From: a bacterium
GTDB lineage: Bacteria > Bacteroidota > Bacteroidia > Flavobacteriales > Schleiferiaceae
Assembly (NCBI GenBank): GCA_016125155.1
Contig: WGMI01000004.1
Coordinates: 1 to 61,732 of the forward strand
DNA length: 61,732 nucleotides
Direction: 5' to 3'
How positions within the stretch are numbered: position 1 is the first letter of the stretch; every line of letters begins with the position of its first letter. Both the position numbers and the translations under genes were made by a program. The notes under the pieces were generated by a model that was not told where the DNA came from, made no database searches, and saw nothing but the letters and a program-made list of their open reading frames with translations. This document shows positions 25,804 to 34,726 of this stretch, one piece after another.

Positions 25804-28113
25804 TTGTCCCTTCAAAAAAGCCTCCCTTTTTTGGCCTGCGCACTTTGGATCCTCACCGGGTGCAATACCACGCGCTGGGTGCCCGAAGGCGAGCGGCTTT
25901 TTGACCGGTACGAAATCAAGGTCTACGGAGCCAAAAAGGAAGCCAAGTCGCTTCAAAAAGTGCTCAAGCAAAAGCCCAACACCTCCTTTTTAGGCATCAA
26001 AAAAGGCTATTTGAAAATCTACAATTTGGGCAATCCCGAAAAGACCAAAGGATTGTCTGGTTGGTTTTTGCGCAAGGGCGAGCCCCCCGTTTTGGTAGAC
26101 AGCCTCAAAATGAATCGCTCTGCCCTGCAAATGGGCTATAGTTTGTTCGATAAGGGCTATTTCGATAACCAGATCAGCTATACGCTCAAAACTGATCCCA
26201 AAAACCCCAAAAAAGCCGAGGTCATCTTTGAGATTTGGCCCGGTCCAGCCTACGTGGTCGATTCGATTTCGACCGAGGTAGAAACTGCAGAAATCCAGCC
26301 TCTGGTGGTGGAGGCGCTGGCGAATGGCAAACTGGGGGTTGGGAGCCGCTATAATGCTTCTGAACTCGATGCCGAACGCGGACGGATTGTCGATTTTTTG
26401 CGCGATCGCGGATATTATGGATTTCCCAAAGAAGCCGTGCGCTTTGTGGCCGACACCCTTCGACCTGGAAACCGGGTGAGTCTGCATATGCTAGTCGAAA
26501 ACCAGACCATAGAGACCAAGGACTCTGCCTATCGAAAACCGTATAAACCCTTTCGCATCAGCCGGGTGGAATTCGACAACGAATTTGATTTGTCGACCAG
26601 CAACCGCCCGTTTCTCGACACCTCGGAGTTCGATGGATATTATTTTCTCTATCGAAGTCGAAACGCAGAACCGTGGATCCGGGAGCGCGTGCCTGTAGAG
26701 GCGACCCACATACAAGCGGGAAAGCTGTATCGCTCGAGCGAAGTTCAAGACAGCTATCGGCATATCAACAGTCTCAAAGTCTATCAATCGGCCGACATTC
26801 GGTTCAATCCCGATCCCGCCGACAGCACGGGACAGAGCCTTGTAGGCCGCATTCGCCTGAGTCCGTTGACCCGGCGCAGTTTTACTACCGATTTGGAGGG
26901 CACCAATACCTCCGGAAATTTTGGCATTGGAGGAAGCGTGGGCTGGGCCGACCGCAATCTCTTTAGGGGGGGCGAAATTCTCGATTTCCGCATCTACGGT
27001 TCGGTCGAAGCCCAATACAGTTCGAACCAGAGCGAACAGCTCTTTAACACCTTCGAATTCGGGTTCGAAACCGGGCTGAATTTCCCCAAGTTTTTAGTTC
27101 CATTTAATAGCTATCTCATTGTGCCAAAGCGCATGAAACCCACCTCACGGGTATCGTTTACAGCACTCCGTCAATCGAGGTTGGAATACGATCGAATCCT
27201 GATCAATGCGCGCCTCGAGTATTCCTGGTGGGAAAGCCTGACCAAAAAACACACCGTGGCTCTGGCCGATTGGAACTTCACCAATGTCTTGAGGGTCGAA
27301 GATGATTTCTTGGAAGATCTGTTGTTTCCCACCGGTTTTGTATCGATGGTCTATCTCTCCACCCAATACAATTTTCAATACAACGAACAGGCGGTTGCCA
27401 AACCCCACGAGCACTTTCAGGCCTTTTACGGAACCCTCGAATTGGCGAGCAATGTATTGGCCCCTTTGCTGTCTCAACCAGATCCCGAAAGTCCGGTGGA
27501 CCAAATCCTGGGGGTGAGTGTTTCTCAGTTTCTGAAAGTGGACGCCGACTACCGATATTATTTCAATTTGGGGAACGAAGCCTACTTGGTGACCCGATTG
27601 TATGCGGGAATGCTGCTCGGCTACGGAAACGGCCAATACGTCCTGCCCTTTGAGAAGTTCAGCTTTGGGGGAGGCACGAACGACAACCGGGGATGGAATG
27701 CCTATCGGCTTGGTCCGGGCTCGGTTCAAGGGGGGGGAGAGAATGTCAATATCGCCCCTTTCAAACTCTCCGGAAACATCGAATACCGCTTCACCTTAGC
27801 GAAACAATTTAAAGGGGCTCTGTTCACCGATTTTGGCAACATTTGGTTCATTCAACCCAACTTGCCCATTTATACCGGGGTAGTCGGCCAAAGTCCTGAA
27901 GCTTTTGTTGAAAATGCCCCCTTGTTACGCGAAATTGCCGTGGGGGGTGGAGCGGGCATTCGCTACGACTTCGGTTTTTTTGTCTTGCGCTTCGACGGTG
28001 GGGTTCCACTTCGGCAACCGTATACCGACCCCAGAACGCAATCGCACTGGGTCGTTTCCAAATTGGGTTGGCGGGATGTGATCGTCAACTTCGGCATTGG
28101 ATATCCTTTCTAG
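25804..28113 (+). CDS. Omp85 family lipoprotein, TamL-like
   Basis: This 769-aa outer-membrane protein has a short signal ending in the lipobox WILTGC, so the mature N-terminus is probably a lipid-modified Cys. POTRA-like repeats follow (~30-350; RYEIKVYGAKKEAKSLQKVL, GPAYVVDSISTEVE). A C-terminal beta-barrel begins around 370 (TTDLEGTNTSGNFGIGGSVGWADRNLFRGGE) and contains FSFGGGTNDNRGWNAYRLGPG, the Omp85 lid-lock-type motif. It ends VNFGIGYPF with terminal Phe. An N-terminal lipid anchor distinguishes TamL of Bacteroidota from classical TamA/BamA. TTG 25804 was preferred; ATG 25732 would overlap the divergent gene and displace the signal. No tamB lies beside it here. Confidence 0.88.
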   Translation: MSLQKSLPFLACALWILTGCNTTRWVPEGERLFDRYEIKVYGAKKEAKSLQKVLKQKPNTSFLGIKKGYLKIYNLGNPEKTKGLSGWFLRKGEPPVLVDSLKMNRSALQMGYSLFDKGYFDNQISYTLKTDPKNPKKAEVIFEIWPGPAYVVDSISTEVETAEIQPLVVEALANGKLGVGSRYNASELDAERGRIVDFLRDRGYYGFPKEAVRFVADTLRPGNRVSLHMLVENQTIETKDSAYRKPYKPFRISRVEFDNEFDLSTSNRPFLDTSEFDGYYFLYRSRNAEPWIRERVPVEATHIQAGKLYRSSEVQDSYRHINSLKVYQSADIRFNPDPADSTGQSLVGRIRLSPLTRRSFTTDLEGTNTSGNFGIGGSVGWADRNLFRGGEILDFRIYGSVEAQYSSNQSEQLFNTFEFGFETGLNFPKFLVPFNSYLIVPKRMKPTSRVSFTALRQSRLEYDRILINARLEYSWWESLTKKHTVALADWNFTNVLRVEDDFLEDLLFPTGFVSMVYLSTQYNFQYNEQAVAKPHEHFQAFYGTLELASNVLAPLLSQPDPESPVDQILGVSVSQFLKVDADYRYYFNLGNEAYLVTRLYAGMLLGYGNGQYVLPFEKFSFGGGTNDNRGWNAYRLGPGSVQGGGENVNIAPFKLSGNIEYRFTLAKQFKGALFTDFGNIWFIQPNLPIYTGVVGQSPEAFVENAPLLREIAVGGGAGIRYDFGFFVLRFDGGVPLRQPYTDPRTQSHWVVSKLGWRDVIVNFGIGYPF

Positions 28114-28245
28114 CCTTATCAACAAGCCACTGTGGACGATTGACCCCGAATTTCTTAACATCAATAAACCACTAGTTGTGTAGGATATTTGGTGTAATTT
28201 TATCCCAAACTTGGACCGCGACCCCATTTCGAAAAAGCCCCCCCT

Positions 28246-29349
28246 ATGAAGCAGCGAAATCTTTTGCTCTTGTTCTTGCTGTGTCTTCAATGTACGGCAA
28301 GAGGTCAAAGTTTTAACGACCGCATCTACGTCAATGTTTCGGGTTTGTATCTGTTGCCTTTTACGGATGTATATGAAAGCAACTTTGAACAAAACCGCTT
28401 GGATATGGGATTGGAAATCGGCTTGGGCTACCGGTTTTCTGAAGTGCTTTCGTTGAGAGGCGGTTATATGGTCGGCAATATGGATGGGGACATTGGAAAG
28501 AAATACAGCGAAACCCAACTCAACGAACTCAATTTAAATGCAGACATCGACTTGTTCCAACTCTTCAATAGCAATGCTCGCTGGAGAGGGGTGGCCGAAA
28601 TAGGTGTGGGATGGTTGTGGTACAATTCAAGGCGCTATTTCATTGCAGAAGATCCCTATTTCTTACAGAGTTATGTGCCGAACGACGGCCGGCACAGCCA
28701 AAACGCTACGATTCGGGCTGGAGGGACGATCTATGCGCCTTTGAACGAACGGATTGAATTGATGGTCGGCGCTGGGATTCGCCTTCCCCTGGGCGCAGAC
28801 TACCTCGATGCCATGGCCGCCGAAGACGACGACGATATGTACGGGGCCATACAACTTGGACTCTCGTTTACACTGGGCCGTACGGTGCGCCCTGATGAAT
28901 CGGTTGTTAAGACCAACGATTACGATGTGCTGAAAGAAGACAAATCGGCACTCGAGCAGGAAATTGCGCGGGTTACGGCAGAAAAAGACAAAGAACTGGC
29001 CGATCAGAAAGCCCGATTGGCCATGGCGCAGCGCCAGCTCGACAGTGCACGCACGGCATTGAGCAAGCGCGAAATCGAAATCGAAGAATTGAAGGCCTCC
29101 AAGGTGATTACAGCCACCGACAGCGGCAAGCGCTGGAGGGTTGTGGTAGGTAGCTTCCCCTCTCAGGCCATGGCCCAGCGGTTTATCGATCGCGTCAACC
29201 TCGAGAAAGATGAAATGATCATTCTCTTTGTCGAAGATTTGGATACCTATCGCGTGGTGTACAAGTCGTTTGATTCGATGAGTGCGGCGCTCAAGGCACG
29301 CCAAAAGGCCCGAACGGTGATTTCCGACGCCTGGGTCATCGAATTCTAG
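28246..29349 (+). CDS. outer-membrane beta-barrel protein with coiled coil and SPOR domain
   Basis: This 367-aa protein has a signal peptide (MKQRNLLLLFLLCLQ, cleavage near ARGQ). A beta-barrel-like region (~22-225) shows alternating strands such as YVNVSGLYLLPF, GLEIGLGYRF and GAIQLGLSFTLG. A coiled coil (~235-285; LKEDKSALEQEIARVTAEKD) follows, and a C-terminal SPOR domain (~295-367; RWRVVVGSFPSQAMAQRFIDRV, DTYRVVYKSFDSMSAALKARQKAR). SPOR domains bind glycan strands lacking stem peptides, so the protein likely links the outer membrane to peptidoglycan, perhaps at division sites. That combination is unusual to my knowledge. A terminator 30 bp downstream ends it. Confidence 0.8.
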   Translation: MKQRNLLLLFLLCLQCTARGQSFNDRIYVNVSGLYLLPFTDVYESNFEQNRLDMGLEIGLGYRFSEVLSLRGGYMVGNMDGDIGKKYSETQLNELNLNADIDLFQLFNSNARWRGVAEIGVGWLWYNSRRYFIAEDPYFLQSYVPNDGRHSQNATIRAGGTIYAPLNERIELMVGAGIRLPLGADYLDAMAAEDDDDMYGAIQLGLSFTLGRTVRPDESVVKTNDYDVLKEDKSALEQEIARVTAEKDKELADQKARLAMAQRQLDSARTALSKREIEIEELKASKVITATDSGKRWRVVVGSFPSQAMAQRFIDRVNLEKDEMIILFVEDLDTYRVVYKSFDSMSAALKARQKARTVISDAWVIEF

Positions 29350-29378
29350 GGAGTTCACCCCACGACCAGAAGACAGAC

Positions 29379-29413
29379 GGGGCGCAAATGGCTATCTTTG
29401 CGCCCCTTTTTTT
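29379..29413 (+). terminator. intrinsic terminator overlapping the tig -7 box
   Basis: GGGGCGCAAA (29379-29388) pairs perfectly with TTTGCGCCCC (29397-29406) around an 8-nt loop, and T7 follows. The TAnnTTTG box TATCTTTG occupies 29393-29400, spanning the loop and the 3' arm, 26 nt before the tig ATG. Confidence 0.88.
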
Positions 29414-29425
29414 ATCCCTCAACCC

Positions 29426-30742
29426 ATGGAATTTTCGCTCGATCGCACGCAACCGCTCGAAGCCGTACTGCGCATTCAAATCTCTCAAGACGAGGTTCGT
29501 CCCAAAGTAGAAGACGCACTCAAGCACTATCGAAAAAACGCTACTCTGCCCGGTTTTCGCAAGGGCATGGTTCCCGAGGGACTGGTGCGCAAACAATATG
29601 GCAAATCGATTCTGATCGACGAGGTCAACCGTGCGCTCAACGAAGGGCTTGACCAGTATCTCAATACCCAGCAGCTGAGCATTCTTGGTCAACCCCTCCC
29701 CGTTCCCCAGGACGATCTCAACTGGGACGCTCCTTCGTGGTCGTTCGATTTTGAATTGGGCCTTACCCCCGAGTTTTCCCTCGACCTGGGTGCACTGACT
29801 GTGGAAAAACCCGTGGCTTTGGTCTCGGATGCGCACGTTGACGAAGAAATTGATCGCCTCCGCCGCCGCTTCGGTCGTCAACTTGATGCAGAAGTTATTG
29901 AAATAGAAGATTTTATTACGGCTGAACTGGCTCCGGTTGACGGAGGCCACAGCCATCAGATCGCCTTTCGGATGCAGCGCCCTGAATTGTCTCTGGCCCT
30001 GCCCAAGTTGTTGGGACAAGCGGAAGGGAGTGAAATTGAGCTCTCTCTGAGCACCGACTTTACCGATCTAGAGAGTGCCGCTCGCCTCTTCAATATGGAT
30101 CCCGGGCACCTGGCCGAACACGGAGACTTACAGCGGCTGAGCATTCGGAAGATCATTCGGGTAGAGCCTTCGGAAATGGACGCCGACTTCTTTGCCAAGG
30201 TCGACGAAACCGTTATCGATTTGGATTCGTTGAAAGCATTTGTGCGCCAAGGGTTGGAGCGCGAAAATGACCAGCGCTCAACACATGTGTTTACGGTTCG
30301 GGTCAGAGAAGCGGTTCGCGGGCACCTGCAATTCGATTTGCCCGTGGCTTTCCTGACAAAATGGCTTATGCAACAACGCGATCAGCCTCTTTCGCAAGAA
30401 GAAGCTGAAATTCAGATTGAACACATGATTCCGGGACTGCGCTGGCAGCTTATTGAAGGCCGAGCCGCCCGTGAATTCGGTTTGAACGTGGAACAAGACG
30501 ATGTGATGCGCGAAGCCTACAACGCGATGTACGAGCGCTTTGGCAACAATCTACCGACCAACGATCCCTCGGTATTGCAACGCGTGGTCGATCGGATGAT
30601 GCAAGACGAAAACGAGGTACGGAATTTGACAGAACGAGCCTTGAGCCGCAAGACCTTAGAAGCCCTCGCCGTTCGCGTCACGGCCACTGAAGTTCCCGTG
30701 ACTTCCGATGCCCTGATCGAAGAATACTACGGTGCTTACTGA
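29426..30742 (+). CDS. tig: trigger factor
   Basis: This 438-aa ribosome-bound chaperone folds nascent chains. The N-terminal ribosome-binding domain contains the signature NATLPGFRKGMVPEGLVRKQYG (in part; ~46-65, with GFRKG as the L23 contact). The middle segment (~150-250) sits where the FKBP-type PPIase domain should be but shows little of its signature (ELAPVDGGHSHQIAFRM...). The C-terminal helical arms (~255-438) end with alternate SRKTLEALAVRVTATEVPV. It precedes clpP-clpX, the classic order. Confidence 0.95.
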   Translation: MEFSLDRTQPLEAVLRIQISQDEVRPKVEDALKHYRKNATLPGFRKGMVPEGLVRKQYGKSILIDEVNRALNEGLDQYLNTQQLSILGQPLPVPQDDLNWDAPSWSFDFELGLTPEFSLDLGALTVEKPVALVSDAHVDEEIDRLRRRFGRQLDAEVIEIEDFITAELAPVDGGHSHQIAFRMQRPELSLALPKLLGQAEGSEIELSLSTDFTDLESAARLFNMDPGHLAEHGDLQRLSIRKIIRVEPSEMDADFFAKVDETVIDLDSLKAFVRQGLERENDQRSTHVFTVRVREAVRGHLQFDLPVAFLTKWLMQQRDQPLSQEEAEIQIEHMIPGLRWQLIEGRAAREFGLNVEQDDVMREAYNAMYERFGNNLPTNDPSVLQRVVDRMMQDENEVRNLTERALSRKTLEALAVRVTATEVPVTSDALIEEYYGAY

Positions 30743-30783
30743 GCTCGTTTTTCCCAGTATCTTTAAACCAACAGCACTTTCGC

Positions 30784-31458
30784 ATGCAACAGAACGAGTT
30801 TGAAAAATACGCCCTCGGTCATCAAGGCATTTCGAGTCTAAATCTGGAGCGCTATGTCAAGGCGAGTTTGACGCCCTACATCATCGAGGAGCGCTCTTTG
30901 AACGTGGCGCAAATGGACGTGTTCTCCCGCCTGATGATGGACCGCATCATTTTTCTTGGAACGGCCATCAACGATCAGGTTGCCAATATTGTACAAGCAC
31001 AATTGCTCTTTCTGGAGAGCGTTGACAGCAAAAAAGACATTCAGATTTACATGAACTCTCCAGGGGGTTCGGTCTATGCCGGCCTCGGGATGTACGACAC
31101 CATGCAGGTGATTGCCCCCGATGTGGCGACCATCTGCACGGGTATGGCGGCCTCTATGGCGGCGGTGTTGTTGTGCGCGGGTCAAAAAGGCAAGCGGAGT
31201 GCGCTTCGCCACAGCCGCATCATGATTCACCAACCCATGAGTGGGTCTCAAGGTCAGGTGACGGATATGGAAATTGCGCTGAAGGAGACCCAAAAGGTTC
31301 GGGACGAGCTGTACAACATCCTCGCCGAACACAGCGGAAACGACTTCGACAAAATCAAGGCCGATTCCGACCGCGACTATTGGATGACTTCTGCTGAGGC
31401 GCGTGATTATGGCATGGTGGACGAAATTCTCTTGAGTAAAAAGCAGCCCAAGAGCTGA
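30784..31458 (+). CDS. clpP: ATP-dependent Clp protease proteolytic subunit
   Basis: This 224-aa serine protease forms the tetradecameric ClpP chamber. The nucleophile Ser124 is in TICTGMAASMAAVLL, and His149 is in SRIMIHQPMSG. The catalytic Asp is probably in the DSDRDYWMTSAEARDYGMVDEIL segment near 198. YMNSPGGSVYAGLGMYD (~89-105) forms the oxyanion-strand region. An N-terminal extension of about 30 residues before VERYVKASLTPYIIEERS-like sequence may be a propeptide. It lies 41 bp after tig; TATCTTTA at ~30758 is a weak -7 candidate. Confidence 0.97.
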   Translation: MQQNEFEKYALGHQGISSLNLERYVKASLTPYIIEERSLNVAQMDVFSRLMMDRIIFLGTAINDQVANIVQAQLLFLESVDSKKDIQIYMNSPGGSVYAGLGMYDTMQVIAPDVATICTGMAASMAAVLLCAGQKGKRSALRHSRIMIHQPMSGSQGQVTDMEIALKETQKVRDELYNILAEHSGNDFDKIKADSDRDYWMTSAEARDYGMVDEILLSKKQPKS

Positions 31459-31479
31459 TCGGACCCTCTAAACCCCGTT

Positions 31480-32721
31480 ATGAAAGAAAAAAAAGAGTCT
31501 CTGAGCTGTTCGTTTTGCGGTCGCGATAAAAAAGACACGAATGTCTTGATTGCCGGCATCAACGGCCATATTTGCGACCACTGCATTCGACAGGCCAACG
31601 GCATTGTCAACGAAGAGCTGGACAGTCGCGAAAAGCGCGAGCTTTCCCGGAATATTCGGCTGGTCAAGCCCACGGAAATCAAGGCTTTTCTCGACGAATA
31701 CGTCATTGGGCAAGACGAGGCCAAGCGGGTGCTGAGCGTGGCGGTCTATAACCACTACAAGCGGCTGATGCAGCCCACGGGCGACCACGAGGTCGAAATT
31801 GAAAAATCGAATATTGTATTGGTGGGCGAGACGGGCACGGGCAAGACGCTGTTGGCGCGCACCGTGGCCCGGATGCTGAACGTGCCCTTTACGATTGTCG
31901 ACGCCACGGTATTGACCGAAGCGGGCTATGTGGGCGAAGATGTCGAGAGCATTCTGAGTCGGTTGCTCCAGGCCGCTAATTACGACGTGCGCTCGGCCGA
32001 ACGCGGGATTGTGTTCGTAGACGAAATCGACAAAATTGCGCGCAAGTCGGACAATCCGTCGATTACCCGCGACGTGTCGGGAGAGGGCGTCCAGCAAGGG
32101 TTGCTCAAGCTCCTCGAAGGGGCCAAGGTCAATGTGCCTCCCCAGGGCGGTCGCAAACACCCGGATCAAAAGTTCATCGAAATCGATACCCGCAACATTC
32201 TGTTTATCGCCGGGGGCGCCTTCGACGGCATCCAGCGCTACATCGCGCGGCGAATGAACACCAAGGCGGTGGGTTATCAAAGCGCCAAAGAGCGGGAGTC
32301 GATCTCGAACACGGCTTTGTTGCGCTATGTCTCTCCTCAAGACCTCAAGAGCTTCGGGCTCATTCCTGAACTCATTGGTCGTCTTCCGGTATTGACCCAT
32401 CTCGACGCGCTCGACGCCGCATCGCTCAAGAGCATTTTGACCGATCCCAAGAATGCCTTGGTGAAGCAGTATGTGCGCTTGTTTGAAATGGACAATATCA
32501 AATTGGAATTCAAGGAAGAAGCCTTGGATTTAATCGTAGAAAAAGCCCTGGAATTCAAATTGGGGGCCCGCGGTTTGCGTTCCATTTGCGAAGCTTTGCT
32601 CAACGATGCGATGTTCCATTTGCCGAGCGACGAGCGGACCGAGCGCTTGGTGATCAGCAAGAGTTATGCCGAGCAAAAGCTGGATCTGGCCGTCATGAAG
32701 CAGCTGAAGGCCGTCGGTTAA
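31480..32721 (+). CDS. clpX: ATP-dependent Clp protease ATPase subunit ClpX
   Basis: This 413-aa AAA+ unfoldase feeds substrates into ClpP. The N-terminal zinc-binding domain keeps four cysteines (Cys10, Cys13, Cys32, Cys35). Walker A is [11 protein letters not shown] (~116-126), Walker [10 protein letters not shown] (~180), sensor motifs follow, and the ClpP-contact loop region lies around [13 protein letters not shown]. It lies 21 bp after clpP. The gene ends in the first unit of a 13-bp triplication. Confidence 0.97.
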   Translation: MKEKKESLSCSFCGRDKKDTNVLIAGINGHICDHCIRQANGIVNEELDSREKRELSRNIRLVKPTEIKAFLDEYVIGQDEAKRVLSVAVYNHYKRLMQPTGDHEVEIEKSNIVLVGETGTGKTLLARTVARMLNVPFTIVDATVLTEAGYVGEDVESILSRLLQAANYDVRSAERGIVFVDEIDKIARKSDNPSITRDVSGEGVQQGLLKLLEGAKVNVPPQGGRKHPDQKFIEIDTRNILFIAGGAFDGIQRYIARRMNTKAVGYQSAKERESISNTALLRYVSPQDLKSFGLIPELIGRLPVLTHLDALDAASLKSILTDPKNALVKQYVRLFEMDNIKLEFKEEALDLIVEKALEFKLGARGLRSICEALLNDAMFHLPSDERTERLVISKSYAEQKLDLAVMKQLKAVG

Positions 32722-32745
32722 GGCCGTCGGTTAAGGCCGTCGGTT
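32707..32745 (+). repeat. 13-bp perfect triplication at the clpX 3' end
   Basis: AAGGCCGTCGGTT occurs three times head to tail (32707-32719, 32720-32732, 32733-32745). The first unit encodes the last residues KAVG and contributes the T of the stop codon; the others are in the spacer before the convergent folA gene. Confidence 0.97.
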
Positions 32746-32749
32746 CGGA

Positions 32750-33244
32750 TCAAGCCGTCCGCCTCACCCAAGTCTCGAACTGATAGGGCGGTTTTGAGAG
32801 ATCGATGGCGGTCCGGGAACGTATGCTCTTGAGCGCGAATTGATCGGTATCGATTTCGGGGAATGTTGTATCGCCGGTATAGTCGGCATCGATGCGGGTC
32901 AATTCCAATCGATGCGCCCAGGGCATGGCCAATCGGTAGATTTCGCCCCCCCCGACCACGAATACCTGCTCTAAATCAGCGCAGAGCGCGAGCGCCTGCT
33001 CTAAGGTTTCAACCCACTCTACTCCAGCGGTTTCGCGCTTTTGTCGGCTGATGACGATGTGGCGCCTTCTCGGTAATATACCCGGGAGCGATTCGAAGGT
33101 CTTGCGCCCCATCAAAAGGGTTCCGTCCAGGGTCAAGCGCTTGAAGTGCTTGAGGTCATCGGGAATATGCCACAGCAGGGTGTTGTTGCCCCCAATCACT
33201 CCGTTGCGGGCCACAGCGGCCACCAAGACGATTTCCGGTCCCAT
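32750..33244 (-). CDS. folA: dihydrofolate reductase
   Basis: This 164-aa enzyme regenerates tetrahydrofolate from the dihydrofolate made by ThyA. Signatures are IVLVAAVARNGVIGGNNTLLWHIPDDLKHFKRLT (in part; ~4-37, with Asp in the IPDDL motif as the catalytic acid), LLMGRKTFESL and FVVGGGEIYRLA near 97. ATG 33244 gives the usual length; a GTG at 33250 overlapping the thyA stop is an alternative. It is coupled to thyA upstream, a standard arrangement. Confidence 0.96.
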   Translation of the reverse strand: MGPEIVLVAAVARNGVIGGNNTLLWHIPDDLKHFKRLTLDGTLLMGRKTFESLPGILPRRRHIVISRQKRETAGVEWVETLEQALALCADLEQVFVVGGGEIYRLAMPWAHRLELTRIDADYTGDTTFPEIDTDQFALKSIRSRTAIDLSKPPYQFETWVRRTA

Positions 33245-33246
33245 CC

Positions 33247-34041
33247 TCACACCGCAATTGGTGCCTTGATGGCCGGGTGGGGATCGTAGCCTACGACTTC
33301 AATGTCCTCGTAGCGAAAGGCTTTCCAATCCGAAATGGTGGGATTGAGCCGGAGCTCGGGCAAAGCGCGGGGTTCGCGATCCAACTGGATTCGAACTTGA
33401 TCGAGGTGGTTGACATACAGATGGACGTCACCGAACGTATGGACAAAATCACCGACTCCATAACCGCATACTTGGGCCAGCATATGGGTGAGCAACGCAT
33501 AAGAGGCGATGTTGAAGGGTACGCCGAGGAACAAGTCGGCGCTGCGTTGGTAGAGTTGGCAGCTGAGTTTGCCCTCGGCTACGTAAAACTGAAAGAGCAC
33601 GTGACAGGGTGGCAGCGCCATCTGTTCAATTTCGGCTACGTTCCAGGCACTTACGATATGCCGTCGGCTGTCGGGGTTGTTCTTGAGGCCGTGGACGAGG
33701 CGTTCAATTTGGTCGATGTGGCGTCCGTCGGGCGTTGGCCAGCTTCTCCATTGGGCGCCATAGACGGGGCCGAGTTCGCCGTTTTCGTCGGCCCATTCGT
33801 CCCAAATGCGCACCCCGTGTTCTTTGAGGTAGGCGATGTTGGTGGAGCCTTTCAGAAACCACAGGAGTTCGTGGACAATGCTTTTGAGGTGGAGTTTTTT
33901 GGTCGTAACCAGCGGAAAGCCCTCGCTGAGGGCAAAGCGCATCTGATGCCCAAACACGCTGAGCGTTCCGGTTCCGGTGCGGTCTTCTTTCCGTACGCCG
34001 GTGTCCAACACCAGCCGGAGCAAATCGTGGTAGTTCTTCAA
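33247..34041 (-). CDS. thyA: thymidylate synthase
   Basis: This 264-aa enzyme makes dTMP from dUMP using methylene-tetrahydrofolate. Catalytic Cys146 is in [12 protein letters not shown]. Arg21 is in [36 protein letters not shown] (in part; ~164-189) supplies phosphate and dUMP contacts, and [10 protein letters not shown] follows. Length is that of E. coli ThyA. It precedes folA with a 3-4 nt overlap. No -7 box was recognised upstream. Confidence 0.98.
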   Translation of the reverse strand: MKNYHDLLRLVLDTGVRKEDRTGTGTLSVFGHQMRFALSEGFPLVTTKKLHLKSIVHELLWFLKGSTNIAYLKEHGVRIWDEWADENGELGPVYGAQWRSWPTPDGRHIDQIERLVHGLKNNPDSRRHIVSAWNVAEIEQMALPPCHVLFQFYVAEGKLSCQLYQRSADLFLGVPFNIASYALLTHMLAQVCGYGVGDFVHTFGDVHLYVNHLDQVRIQLDREPRALPELRLNPTISDWKAFRYEDIEVVGYDPHPAIKAPIAV

Positions 34042-34726
34042 GGCTATTTCAGGTTCGACTCAAATGTAATCCCTACTCTTTCCCCCCTCTCCCTTACTTT
34101 CCTTGAGTTTTCCACGGGGTATGAGTCAAGGGAGTAGGGGGGAACAAAACCGAACATAAGCGTCATTGTACAACTGAACTTTCGAGCAGTCCCACTGCAA
34201 CTGTAAGCTTCCCCGAAGTTCGGCCACTTCTAAAGCAAAAGAAAAAGTCATTGGTTAAGCCAATGTGACCGATTCTCGGACAATCTAGGGCTACTCCTAA
34301 TGCCTTTGGCCCCGAACAAGAGCACCTTAAGCTAAAAACAAGTCAACGCAGTTCCTGAATTGGCACAAGTAATCCTCACCACCCCACACCCCTCCCCCTA
34401 AAACCCCATCCCCCATTGCAACGCCAACGTAACCGAAGCAGGATTGTCGTTGCCAAAGCGCACCGGGACCGGCATTGAAATAAATAAGTCACTTTTTCCC
34501 GCCGGAGGATCATATGTCGGCTTCCCGATATTACAGCCCTATTTCATATCACAATCGCATTAAAGCGTGTCAAAACGTATCATTCTAAGGCAGCCCCACG
34601 CTAAAAATCTGGGCAACTGCATCGTCAACGCAGGGCAATATCCGCTCCCTCCATCGGATCGCACCGCCCCGATTTCCCGCCGCGAAGCATCGTGGCGCTT
34701 CCTGTTGCAGCGGCCGCACAAAATCA
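34042..34726. other. gene-poor stretch between thyA and the thermonuclease gene
   Basis: About 685 bp carry no intact gene I can support. C-rich and A-rich runs, stop codons in all frames and a weak inverted repeat (CCCCCCTCTCCCTT near 34084 against GGGAGTAGGGGGG near 34129) are present. The one recognisable item is an outer-membrane protein C-terminal remnant on the minus strand (34398-34538). Confidence 0.6.
34398..34538 (-). pseudogene. remnant of an outer-membrane beta-barrel protein C-terminus
   Basis: On the minus strand a 46-codon frame between two TAG codons has no suitable start, but it reads like the end of a beta-barrel: KSDLFISMPVPVRFGND then NPASVTLALQWGMGF and stop. Alternating hydrophobic residues and a terminal Phe are the usual outer-membrane insertion signal. 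The frame is closed upstream by TAG, so the rest of the gene has been lost or scrambled. The family cannot be named. Confidence 0.5.
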
